The position numbers and the translations under genes are program-made. Below are positions 33,891 to 40,101 of a stretch of DNA of 64,000 bases, one piece after another; within the stretch, counting starts at the first letter, position 1; each line of letters opens with the position of its first letter. Below the pieces are notes generated by a model. The model had not been told where the DNA came from, ran no database searches, and was given only the letters and a program-made list of their open reading frames with translations. Source of the stretch: Streptomyces gobiensis (GTDB taxonomy: Bacteria > Actinomycetota > Actinomycetes > Streptomycetales > Streptomycetaceae). The stretch is taken from NCBI RefSeq assembly GCF_021216675.1, contig NZ_CP086120.1, forward strand, positions 1,736,001-1,800,000, given 5' to 3'.

Positions 33891-33977
33891 ATCGTCGCCA
33901 CGCTGATGGACCGCCTGGGCGCCACGAGCCGCTTTCAGGCGGGCGTCCGCGCGGCGACGAACGGCTGGCTCTCTTAG
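33891..33977 (+). pseudogene. 3' remnant of LuxR-type regulator gene
   Basis: Twenty-nine codons ending in TAG read IVATLMDRLGATSRFQAGVR, then AATNGWLS. This matches the C-terminus of the 26737-25754 regulator except for one Met-to-Thr change. There is no start and no upstream part, so it is a duplicated tail. It lies at the start of the right arm of the inverted duplication. Confidence 0.92.
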
Positions 33978-34160
33978 TCGGCATGCGTTGCCGCACCCGC
34001 CTTCCCGCCGGTGGGTGGGTCGGGGGCGGTCCGGGGTGGGCCGTTCCGGACCCATGATTTACGGCCCGACGGCCGGTTACGTCGCGTTGGCCGGTGAAGT
34101 CTGTGTCGGACCACAAATCACGGGCAAGCGTCCGGAACAACCCACCCCTACCCACCCCCT
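33891..34160. repeat. 270-bp inverted duplication, right arm
   Basis: This is the inverted partner of 25571-25840, of identical length. Differences cluster just after the regulator stop codon (33977-34006) and in the palindrome's central spacer (34070-34103), while the flanks of the palindrome are almost unchanged, as expected for selection or gene conversion on the palindromic arms. Confidence 0.9.
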
Positions 34161-34463
34161 CACGCGGTCTCGCGACACGAGCGGGTCAACGAGTGGGCGA
34201 GAGAGAAACACCCCCCACGGGCGGCCCAATACGGCTCGCTCAGGCCGACGGCCGCCATGTCGCCCTGAGCACGGCCCCTGGCTTCGCCGACGAGATTCCA
34301 TCAAGGAGTGAGAAACCGCTCCTCGGCTATGAAGCTGGCGATTCCCGCAGCGTCGTTGGAGGCAATCGCCGCCGGGGTCCGGTCAAAGCCTGATTCCGGG
34401 GAGGCGGAGCTTCGCTATACCCGGGCGCTTGACCTGCTGGCGCGTCACGGACAGCATGACTAC
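34161..34463. other. Intergenic stretch, probable decayed coding DNA
   Basis: About 300 bases between the repeat arm and the GntR operator. Short open frames exist in two phases (for example a 67-codon frame from 34329), but none has a ribosome site or a recognisable pattern. It should contain the promoter of the GntR gene near its right end. Confidence 0.4.
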
Positions 34464-34475
34464 TGGACCAGTCCA
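34464..34475. promoter_or_regulatory. Candidate GntR operator upstream of the regulator
   Basis: TGGAC and GTCCA form an inverted repeat with a 2-base spacer, 22 bases before the GntR start codon. A related perfect palindrome with the same GTCCA/TGGAC half-sites lies 73 bases beyond the gene, which suggests autoregulation and control of the downstream small genes. Confidence 0.5.
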
Positions 34476-34497
34476 CTACATAGGCAAGGGCATAGCG

Positions 34498-35229
34498 ATG
34501 GCACTGCCGAAGTACGAACAGATTGCGGCTGACTTGCGCGGACGTGTCGTCCGTGGGGAGTTGCAGCCGGGCGATGCGATTCCTTCAGAGCGTGAGCTGA
34601 CCGAACGTTGGTCAGTGTCCCGCGCCACCGTGGTCAAGGGTCTGGAGGTGTTGCGCCAGGAGGGGTTGATTGACACCCGGCAGGGAACGGGATCCAGGGT
34701 CCGTGAGCGGACGCCGCTGGCCCGTACTGCTGGTCAGCGGTATCGGACGGCCGTGGAGACCGGGACGATCTACACGGCGGGTGAGTACGCCGAGATTCTG
34801 TCTGCCGAGATGGTGCCTGCTCCGCAGGATGTGGCGACCGCGCTGGGCATTGAGCCGGGTGAGCAGGTGGCCCGCAGGCAGCGGGTGACGTTCGAGGGCG
34901 AGCAGCCGACCGCGACGTCTTGCTCATGGTTTACGACTGAGGTTGCCGGGGCTGCCCCGCGACTGCTTCAGCGGGAGCGGGTGCGTGAGGGGACGACGCG
35001 GTATGTCGAGATGCAGACCGGCCGCCGACCGCACACCGGACGTGACTGGTGGACGGCACGGCTTGCCACGGACGAGGAGCTGGAGTTGCTACGGCTCGTG
35101 GGCCCGAATGCGGTGGCCGAGTCCCGGCATGTGGCCTGGTGCAACGAGGGGCGCCCGTTGACGTATGAGGTAGGCGTTTCTCCGGGTGGGCGCTGGGCAC
35201 GCACGGAAGAGTATTCGATGGTCGACTGA
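34498..35229 (+). CDS. GntR family regulator with UTRA-like domain
   Basis: 243 residues from ATG 34498. The winged helix spans residues 4-68 (YEQIAADLRGRVVRGELQPG, then IPSERELTERWSVSRATVVK). A UTRA-type ligand domain spans about 80-240 (EPGEQVARRQRVTFEGEQPT, ESRHVAWCNEGRPLTYEVGV). Close relatives occur in Streptomyces integrative elements, where KorA/KorSA-like GntR proteins repress neighbouring genes. Flanking palindromes, a clean terminator and a downstream chain of tiny genes fit that picture. No integrase, excisionase or transfer gene is seen nearby, so any element is incomplete. Confidence 0.9.
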   Translation: MALPKYEQIAADLRGRVVRGELQPGDAIPSERELTERWSVSRATVVKGLEVLRQEGLIDTRQGTGSRVRERTPLARTAGQRYRTAVETGTIYTAGEYAEILSAEMVPAPQDVATALGIEPGEQVARRQRVTFEGEQPTATSCSWFTTEVAGAAPRLLQRERVREGTTRYVEMQTGRRPHTGRDWWTARLATDEELELLRLVGPNAVAESRHVAWCNEGRPLTYEVGVSPGGRWARTEEYSMVD

Positions 35230-35252
35230 TTTCCCGTCAACTTCCTTCGTAG

Positions 35253-35271
35253 CCCCCGCCATTGGCGGGGG
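35253..35271 (+). terminator. Intrinsic terminator of the GntR gene
   Basis: CCCCCGCC and GGCGGGGG form an 8-bp stem with a 3-base loop, followed by TTTCTTC, 23 bases after the stop codon. Confidence 0.9.
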
Positions 35272-35301
35272 TTTCTTCATGCCCACACCTTGACCTGACT
35301 A

Positions 35302-35315
35302 GTCCACCGGTGGAC
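35302..35315. promoter_or_regulatory. Perfect 14-bp palindrome GTCCACCGGTGGAC
   Basis: It lies between the GntR terminator and the small-gene operon that starts at 35450, and shares half-sites with the palindrome before the GntR gene. It is a good candidate operator linking the regulator to the downstream peptide/methyltransferase operon. Confidence 0.55.
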
Positions 35316-35449
35316 CATGCAAGTGGGCGCCAGTGCTCACTACGCACCGTACTGGACGTCCGTGGATAAGTGCTGCCGTCTGAACGCAAGGCCCCCGCGA
35401 CCGCTCGCAGTGCGGCCCGGGGGTGTGGCCGATCGATAGGGAAACCGAC

Positions 35450-35773
35450 ATGGGCATTATCCATGCCTTGACTGCTTTGGCGAGAGCCGCGATCGCAGCC
35501 TTGTACGGGCTGGAGAGGTGGCGCCCGGCAGGCGACCAGAACATCCCTCAGCAGCCCGGGGCAGCGCCGTACCCAGAGCCCCGTTCCGCGGCGCTGCCCC
35601 GGCATCGCAGTCCGTACGGCCTTCCGGAAGGCCCCTGGTACGTGGATAGCGAGCCGCTTGTGAGGCCGTACTTGCTGGCGTATGAGCAGCAGGAGCGGCG
35701 CCGCGTGCTCTACACAGCCGTGTATCTCGGTCTCGACTTGGACGAGCGCGCCCTCCACGGGGGTGCCCGGTGA
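35450..35773 (+). CDS. Small hypothetical protein with RPYxLAxE motif (paralogue of 2459-2740)
   Basis: 107 residues from ATG 35450, with AGGGA 7 bases upstream. The N-terminus is an amphipathic helix (IIHALTALARAAIAALYGLE). A Pro-rich middle follows, then EPLVRPYLLAYEQQERRRVL and a final acidic segment GLDLDERALHG. The RPYLLAYEQQERRR block matches IRPYILAHEREQQRQ in the 2740-2459 protein. The function is unknown. It is the first gene of a chain of overlapping or tightly spaced genes leading to the PIMT-like methyltransferase, so it belongs to the same expression unit. Confidence 0.75.
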   Translation: MGIIHALTALARAAIAALYGLERWRPAGDQNIPQQPGAAPYPEPRSAALPRHRSPYGLPEGPWYVDSEPLVRPYLLAYEQQERRRVLYTAVYLGLDLDERALHGGAR

Positions 35774-35991
35774 GCTGCCTGTGTGGCGCCCAACGCCCGG
35801 CCTGGCATGACATGCCGCCCCCGGCCGCCTCCCGGTTCTCCTGTGTCCGTCAGCCGGAGCACGATGGGCTGCACCGCGATTTCCTGGGTGAGAGCTGGAT
35901 CGACCCGGACTCCGAGCTGGCCCAGGACCTGGCTCTGGTCATTGCCGCTGACCAGTTGCGGGCCCTGTGCGGATGGGGTGATGACCAGTGA
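35770..35991 (+). CDS. Small Cys/His protein (73 aa)
   Basis: GTG at 35770 overlaps the stop of the preceding gene (GTGA). The product has CLCGAQRP, FSCVRQPEHDGLHRDF and an acidic helical second half (DPDSELAQDLALVIAADQLR). The pattern of CxC, then Cys followed by two His, is common in short Streptomyces proteins and looks like a metal site. The next gene overlaps by one base. I do not recognise a named family or function. Confidence 0.7.
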   Translation: MSCLCGAQRPAWHDMPPPAASRFSCVRQPEHDGLHRDFLGESWIDPDSELAQDLALVIAADQLRALCGWGDDQ

Positions 35992-36140
35992 TGACGATCA
36001 GGGTGTACCGGGTACGTCCGGACGGGAAGCGCGTCACCATCAAAGAGAGCGAATCGACCAAGGGCAGCCCGCCGCCCATCAGTACCGCCTTCCCTCCATG
36101 CTCGTGCCCGAAATGCGGGAAGACCAGGAAGAACGAGTAG
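35991..36140 (+). CDS. Tiny zinc-ribbon-like protein (49 aa)
   Basis: ATG at 35991 shares one base with the previous stop (TGATG). The product opens MTIRVYRVRPDGKRVTIKE, a small beta-hairpin, and ends PPCSCPKCGKTRKNE, a CxCxxC metal knuckle. Small proteins of this exact plan are frequent beside Streptomyces mobile and XRE/DUF397 loci. Its counterpart near the left end of the window is the 38-residue gene at 2469-2353. Confidence 0.68.
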   Translation: MTIRVYRVRPDGKRVTIKESESTKGSPPPISTAFPPCSCPKCGKTRKNE

Positions 36141-36145
36141 CCACC

Positions 36146-36220
36146 ATGCCTGCCCAGACTGTGCCGTGCGATGCGAGCGGCGACGGACGCAGCTGCGTCT
36201 GCATGCAGGTATCCAAGTGA
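36146..36220 (+). CDS. Possible 24-aa Cys-containing peptide
   Basis: ATG at 36146 lies 6 bases after the previous stop. The 24-residue frame contains VPCDASGDGRSCVCMQVSK, with three Cys and an Asp-Gly. There is no clear ribosome site beyond GAG at 36134-36136, but coupling to the previous gene is possible. It may be a real micro-peptide of the operon or an accidental frame. Confidence 0.35.
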   Translation: MPAQTVPCDASGDGRSCVCMQVSK

Positions 36221-36251
36221 AGCCGACCACCAACCGAGCGAAGGAGAAGAC

Positions 36252-36365
36252 GTGATCACTTTGGAGACCACTCCGGGCGAGCCGTGGCCGGTGCCGCCTG
36301 AGCCACCGTCCCCGGACGGGGGTCCGCGTACGGCCGGATCGGCCAAGGGAAAGCGGGTTAGCTGA
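36252..36365 (+). CDS. 37-aa Pro-rich peptide, candidate imiditide-type RiPP precursor
   Basis: GTG at 36252 has an ideal AAGGAG 6 bases upstream. The N-terminal part (ITLETTPGEPWPVPPEP) would serve as leader, and the C-terminal part reads PSPDGGPRTAGSAKGKRVS. It contains a single Asp, in an Asp-Gly-Gly context, and four basic residues near the end. Asp-Gly is the sequence most prone to aspartimide formation after O-methylation. The stop is 3 bases before the PIMT-like methyltransferase, so the two are co-translated. The peptide has no Cys and no FxLD motif, which argues against a lanthipeptide. The assignment rests on context and the lone Asp-Gly. Confidence 0.65.
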   Translation: MITLETTPGEPWPVPPEPPSPDGGPRTAGSAKGKRVS

Positions 36366-36368
36366 CCT

Positions 36369-37556
36369 GTGGTGACATCTGAGGGTAAGGGGGAGCGGTC
36401 CGGACTGGGCCGTTCTCTCCTCGGTTCGGGGTATCTGGCGCCCGAGTGGCTACCCGCGTTCTCAGCGGTGCCCCGCTCGGCGTTTCTCCCCGATGTGATG
36501 TGGCCGTTCGACATGGACACGGGCAAGAGCGTCTGTGTCAGCCGGGCCACCGATCCGGAGGCCTGGGCGGCATACGCTCATGCCAACATCCCTGTGGTGA
36601 CGCAGTGGGATGACGGCGCTCACAGCGGGACAGCTCCCGGCGAGGCGGCGACGAGTTCGGCGAGCATGCCGAGCGTGGTCTTCTCCATGCTCCGGGATCT
36701 CGATGTCCATCCTGAGGACCGGGTGTTGGAGATTGGCACCGGCACCGGATGGAATGCCGGTCTCCTGGCGCACCGGGTGGGGGCGTCCAACGTGGTCACC
36801 ATGGACGTGGACCAGGACGTATCGTCGCGTGCCCGCGCGGCGTTGGGCCGGTTCGGCATGCCGGTGGAAGTCGTCACCGGTGACGGCGCCCTCGGTCATC
36901 CGGAGGGCGCACCGTACAACCGCGTCATCGCTACCTGCGGGCTCCGGCGCGTCCCGTACGCATGGGTTGAACAGTCAAGCCCTGACGGCGTGATCGTCGT
37001 CCCCTGGGGGACGGACTACAGCAACCAGGACGCGGTAGCCCGGCTGACGGTACAGAGCGAGAACCAGCGTGCCGAGGGACATTTCACCGGGCCGGTGGAG
37101 TTTATGAAGCTTCGCGCCCAGCGAGCGGAGTACTTGCCGCACAGTGCATACGCTCCCAACGGGGTTTCGGATGCTGATAAGTCATCCACGGCTATCACAG
37201 AATGTGAATTCATCTCAGGGAGGTTTGATGCTGGTCAATTCGCCATCGGGCTCCGCGTGCCCGACTGCCGTAGAGCTGTCGCGGACAAGCGGGACGGTGT
37301 CCGGCCTGTGTGGTTCTACGGGCTGAGTGATCTTTCGTGGGCCGTGGTTGTCTTCCGCGACGGGCAGCCGGAGGCCACGGTGTACCAGTCCGGTGCCCGT
37401 CGGCTCTGGGACGAGGCAGAGGCCGCCTACCGATGGTGGGAAGGAGAAGGCAGGCCGACCTATGAACGCTTCGGACTCACCGTAACGCCGGACAGCCATA
37501 CCGTATGGCTGGACGAGCCGACGCATGCGCTCATCCGGCTCAGCGCCCGGCCCTGA
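36369..37556 (+). CDS. PIMT-like O-methyltransferase, candidate aspartimide-forming RiPP enzyme
   Basis: 395 residues. The N-terminal two-thirds is a protein-L-isoaspartate O-methyltransferase fold: ATSSASMPSVVFSMLRDL near 95-110, SAM motif I VLEIGTGTGWNAGLLAHRVG at 119-138, VTMDVDQD, and GDGALGHPEGAPYNRVIATC. About 180 further residues follow, a C-terminal extension absent from repair PIMTs (about 210 residues). PIMT homologues of this kind install aspartimides in RiPPs: OlvSA in lanthipeptides, ThfM in fuscimiditide, and the stand-alone imiditide enzymes. Two adjacent GTG codons can start it. It follows a 37-residue peptide gene and its 3' end overlaps the convergent PBP gene by 17 bases. 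Confidence 0.82.
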   Translation: MVTSEGKGERSGLGRSLLGSGYLAPEWLPAFSAVPRSAFLPDVMWPFDMDTGKSVCVSRATDPEAWAAYAHANIPVVTQWDDGAHSGTAPGEAATSSASMPSVVFSMLRDLDVHPEDRVLEIGTGTGWNAGLLAHRVGASNVVTMDVDQDVSSRARAALGRFGMPVEVVTGDGALGHPEGAPYNRVIATCGLRRVPYAWVEQSSPDGVIVVPWGTDYSNQDAVARLTVQSENQRAEGHFTGPVEFMKLRAQRAEYLPHSAYAPNGVSDADKSSTAITECEFISGRFDAGQFAIGLRVPDCRRAVADKRDGVRPVWFYGLSDLSWAVVVFRDGQPEATVYQSGARRLWDEAEAAYRWWEGEGRPTYERFGLTVTPDSHTVWLDEPTHALIRLSARP

Positions 37557-39177
37557 GCACATCCGCCACGACCGGCCCCGCGGCGTCACCGCCGTGGCCG
37601 CCCTGCTGGACTACGGCTGCCGCCGCGATATCGCCCCGGTAGCCGAGGAACCAGCTGGTGGCGTCCTCGCCGTCCGCTTCCGCGGAGCCGGTCTTGGCGC
37701 CGATGTCGCCGCCCAACGGGGCCATCACCTTCGCGCCGGTGCCGCTGGTGGCCGTGCGGCGCATCATCGTGCGCAGCTGCTCCGCGACCGAGGGCGACAG
37801 CGCGCGCGAGGCCTTTGCCAACGGGCGGTTGTCCAGCTCGACCGGGACCAGGATGGGCTGTTTGAAAATACCGGCCTTGGCGGTTGCCGCCACGGAGGCC
37901 ATATTGAGCGGATTCATCTGAAGCTGTCCCTGCCCGATCAGTGCTGCCGCCTTATTGGGGCCGCCGGCCTCGGGGATGGTGCCGTCGGCGGTTGGCACCC
38001 CGATCTTCCAGTCGTCCCGGCCGAGGCCGAAGACCTCGCGGGCCGTACGGGTCAGGTCGCCATTGCCAAGGTCACCGGCGAACTTGATGAACGCGGTATT
38101 GCAGGACCGGGCGAAACTCTCCGCGAATGTATCGTCGGGGGTGATCTCGAACTTGTTGAGATTATGGAACTGTCTGCCGCCTCCGTTGGCGTACTTGGGG
38201 CATTCGGCCTTCTTATAGGCGGAGACCAGTCCCTTCTCGAGAAGCATCGCCGCACTGACCACCTTCATCGTGGAGCCGGGCGGCTGCTTGCCCAGGAAGG
38301 CTGTGTTGAAGCCATCCGCCGGGTTGTTGGCGAAGGCGAGTATCCGGCCGGTGGAGGGCTGGACAGCGGCGACCGATGAGGTGTCGAATTTCCGCACGGC
38401 CTGCTCGGCGGCGCGCTGCGTCGCGGCGTCCAGTGTTGTACGGAGCTTGCCTGGCTTGCCCTTCTTGATGGTGTGCAGTGTCTCACCGGTCTCGCCATGC
38501 GCGTCCGAAATCCACACCTCGCTGCCCGGCGAACCGCCCGCGTCGTCCCCGTATTCCTGGCGCAGCTGCGGCAGGACGGCGCTCAGCGAGGGATAGGTCT
38601 CCGTGTCCAGCACCGTGCCGTTGCGGTCAACGACCTCGACGGGCGGGGCCTTTGCCGCACCGGCCGCCAGCGACTCACCCCGCTTGAGCTTTGGATGGAT
38701 CACCGACGCCTGCCAGTCGACGAGCGCCTTCCCGGAGCGTTCGCCCCGTTTTACCCGCAGCGAGGAGTCATACGTCCATGTCGAGGTCTTCCCGTCGACC
38801 ACGAGCTCGGCCCGGACCGAGAAGGGAATCTTCACGCCGTCCTGCTCCGCTGCGGTGAGCTTCAGCTCCGAGATGTGCAGGTCCTCCTGAAAGCTGTCCA
38901 GCGCCGGGCCCGCGCTCGCCGCGTTGTCGGTAAGCGCGGCGGCCTGCTCTGGCTTGCCCTTGGCCCACGCCGTCAGAAAAGCCCGCGCGGTCTTTCGCGC
39001 TTCCGCCTCGCTCACCGGTCCGGACTTCACCTCCGGAGCCGGACTCACCCCCGAACTTCCGGTCAGCCCCTGGTAGAGGTTGTAACTGCCGACTCCGGCA
39101 AACCCCACCATCGTGGCGAATACGCCACCGACGATAACCCTCGCCCCGGTTTTCATGATCATCCCATCTGCGGCCAT
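37540..39177 (-). CDS. Penicillin-binding protein (MecA-N/NTF2 domain plus transpeptidase)
   Basis: 545 residues: a membrane anchor (about 8-34), an NTF2-like MecA_N domain (about 55-165), and a transpeptidase domain with PPGSTMKVV (SxxK, active Ser), ARSCNTAF (SxN) and GAKTGSAE (KTG). It cross-links peptidoglycan outside the membrane. Three Met codons lie at 39177, 39162 and 39156; the last gives the neatest anchor (MKTGARVIVGGV), so the start is uncertain by a few residues. It is probably single-gene, and its stop lies inside the end of the convergent methyltransferase gene. Confidence 0.93.
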   Translation of the reverse strand: MAADGMIMKTGARVIVGGVFATMVGFAGVGSYNLYQGLTGSSGVSPAPEVKSGPVSEAEARKTARAFLTAWAKGKPEQAAALTDNAASAGPALDSFQEDLHISELKLTAAEQDGVKIPFSVRAELVVDGKTSTWTYDSSLRVKRGERSGKALVDWQASVIHPKLKRGESLAAGAAKAPPVEVVDRNGTVLDTETYPSLSAVLPQLRQEYGDDAGGSPGSEVWISDAHGETGETLHTIKKGKPGKLRTTLDAATQRAAEQAVRKFDTSSVAAVQPSTGRILAFANNPADGFNTAFLGKQPPGSTMKVVSAAMLLEKGLVSAYKKAECPKYANGGGRQFHNLNKFEITPDDTFAESFARSCNTAFIKFAGDLGNGDLTRTAREVFGLGRDDWKIGVPTADGTIPEAGGPNKAAALIGQGQLQMNPLNMASVAATAKAGIFKQPILVPVELDNRPLAKASRALSPSVAEQLRTMMRRTATSGTGAKVMAPLGGDIGAKTGSAEADGEDATSWFLGYRGDIAAAAVVQQGGHGGDAAGPVVADVLRAGR

Positions 39178-39322
39178 ACGTGGTCAGTGACCCAGACCCA
39201 GAAAGAAGGCGAATGGTTGTACGAGTCATGGACTCGATCCGGTAACCATGCACATTCACCAGTTCGAGGGGCTCATCCGATGAACGCTGCCGCGGCAGCC
39301 AGCGTGCGCGTAGCTTCAGGCC

Positions 39323-39616
39323 GTGCTCGAAGCTCACCGCACTGACGTGACGATCCACGTCCCCATCAGCGTCCGGGACCGGCTGGCCATGCTGGCCGAA
39401 GCCCGGGGGACATCAATTCGTGCCCTGCTCCAGGAGTTCGTGGAGTCCACTCTCACGCCCGAGGAACGTGAGGCGAGGGTTGAGGAAGCCAAGCGCTACG
39501 TCGCCGAGTATTTCGGCGTTCATGTGACCGAGGGGGACATGGTGGAGACGCAGCGCAAGCTGAGCGAAGCCTTCGCGCAGCAGAGAGCCGCTCGCAGGAC
39601 CGTACAGGCTGAGTAG
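39323..39616 (+). CDS. Ribbon-helix-helix protein, probable orphan antitoxin
   Basis: 97 residues from GTG 39323. The N-terminus fits an RHH DNA-binding motif (TDVTIHVPISVRDRLAMLAE, ARGTSIRALLQEFVESTL). An acidic helical tail follows (TPEEREARVEEAKRYVAEYF) of the kind that wraps a toxin. No toxin gene follows; the downstream DNA is a broken LysR gene on the other strand. It may be a solitary antitoxin or a small regulator. Confidence 0.7.
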   Translation: MLEAHRTDVTIHVPISVRDRLAMLAEARGTSIRALLQEFVESTLTPEEREARVEEAKRYVAEYFGVHVTEGDMVETQRKLSEAFAQQRAARRTVQAE

Positions 39617-39631
39617 ATGCTCCCCTCGCGG

Positions 39632-39850
39632 TCACGCGTCGGCAGCGGGTGCCGACGCGCCTGGCCTCCGATCCGCCTCCGGGAGCCACGTGCCCGGAGG
39701 CCGGTCCAGCCAGCGCCCCTCAGCCGCCAGCGTGCCGGCCGCCGCCGTGAGCGCGTCCAGGCCCGGGTGGCGCAGGCCGTGGCGCCAGGCCATGGAGACC
39801 GGGAACAGCGGTACCGGGTCGGCGAGCGGGCGTAGCACCATGCCGGTCAT
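39632..39850 (-). pseudogene. C-terminal remnant of a LysR family regulator
   Basis: The frame reads VLRPLADPVPLFPVSMAWRH, then GLRHPGLDALTAAAGTLAAE and a Pro/Gly tail. This fits the last 60 or so residues of many Streptomyces LysR-type regulators. Upstream the frame runs into Ala-rich DNA without a helix-turn-helix, so the gene is truncated to its 3' end. Confidence 0.7.
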
Positions 39851-39922
39851 GGCCGCGGCGCTGGCGGCGCTGGTCGCGGCGGCGGGGCTGGGGCGGCGGG
39901 CTGCGTGGGCCTGAACGTGGAA

Positions 39923-39970
39923 GGGCGCGGGAGGGTTCGGGGCCAGTTCAACGCGTACCCTCCCGCGCCC
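39923..39970. terminator. Perfect 14-bp hairpin with 20-base loop
   Basis: GGGCGCGGGAGGGT pairs with ACCCTCCCGCGCCC. It lies in the gap between the LysR remnant and the oxygenase gene; it may be a leftover terminator. Confidence 0.5.
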
Positions 39971-40101
39971 GGTTCAGAGCGATCTGAATGCATACAGTCA
40001 AGCGGATTGGCCTGCACCGGTCAAGGTATAGACCAAACCGGGGAAGACACGAATCAGCGTGCCGGGACACGGATTTGACGTACGGGCCGACCGGATGAGC
40101 G

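Noticed and set aside
34094..34532. Plus-strand frames at 34094-34393 and 34308-34532
   Set aside because: They cross the repeat arm or lack ribosome sites, and no family is recognisable; treated as intergenic or decayed DNA.
36252..36365. FxLD-type lanthipeptide precursor
   Set aside because: The peptide has no FxLD motif and no Cys, and no LanB/LanC-type genes are present.
39617..39835. Toxin gene following the RHH protein
   Set aside because: The 72-codon plus frame is Arg-rich, lacks any toxin motif, and opposes a recognisable LysR C-terminus.
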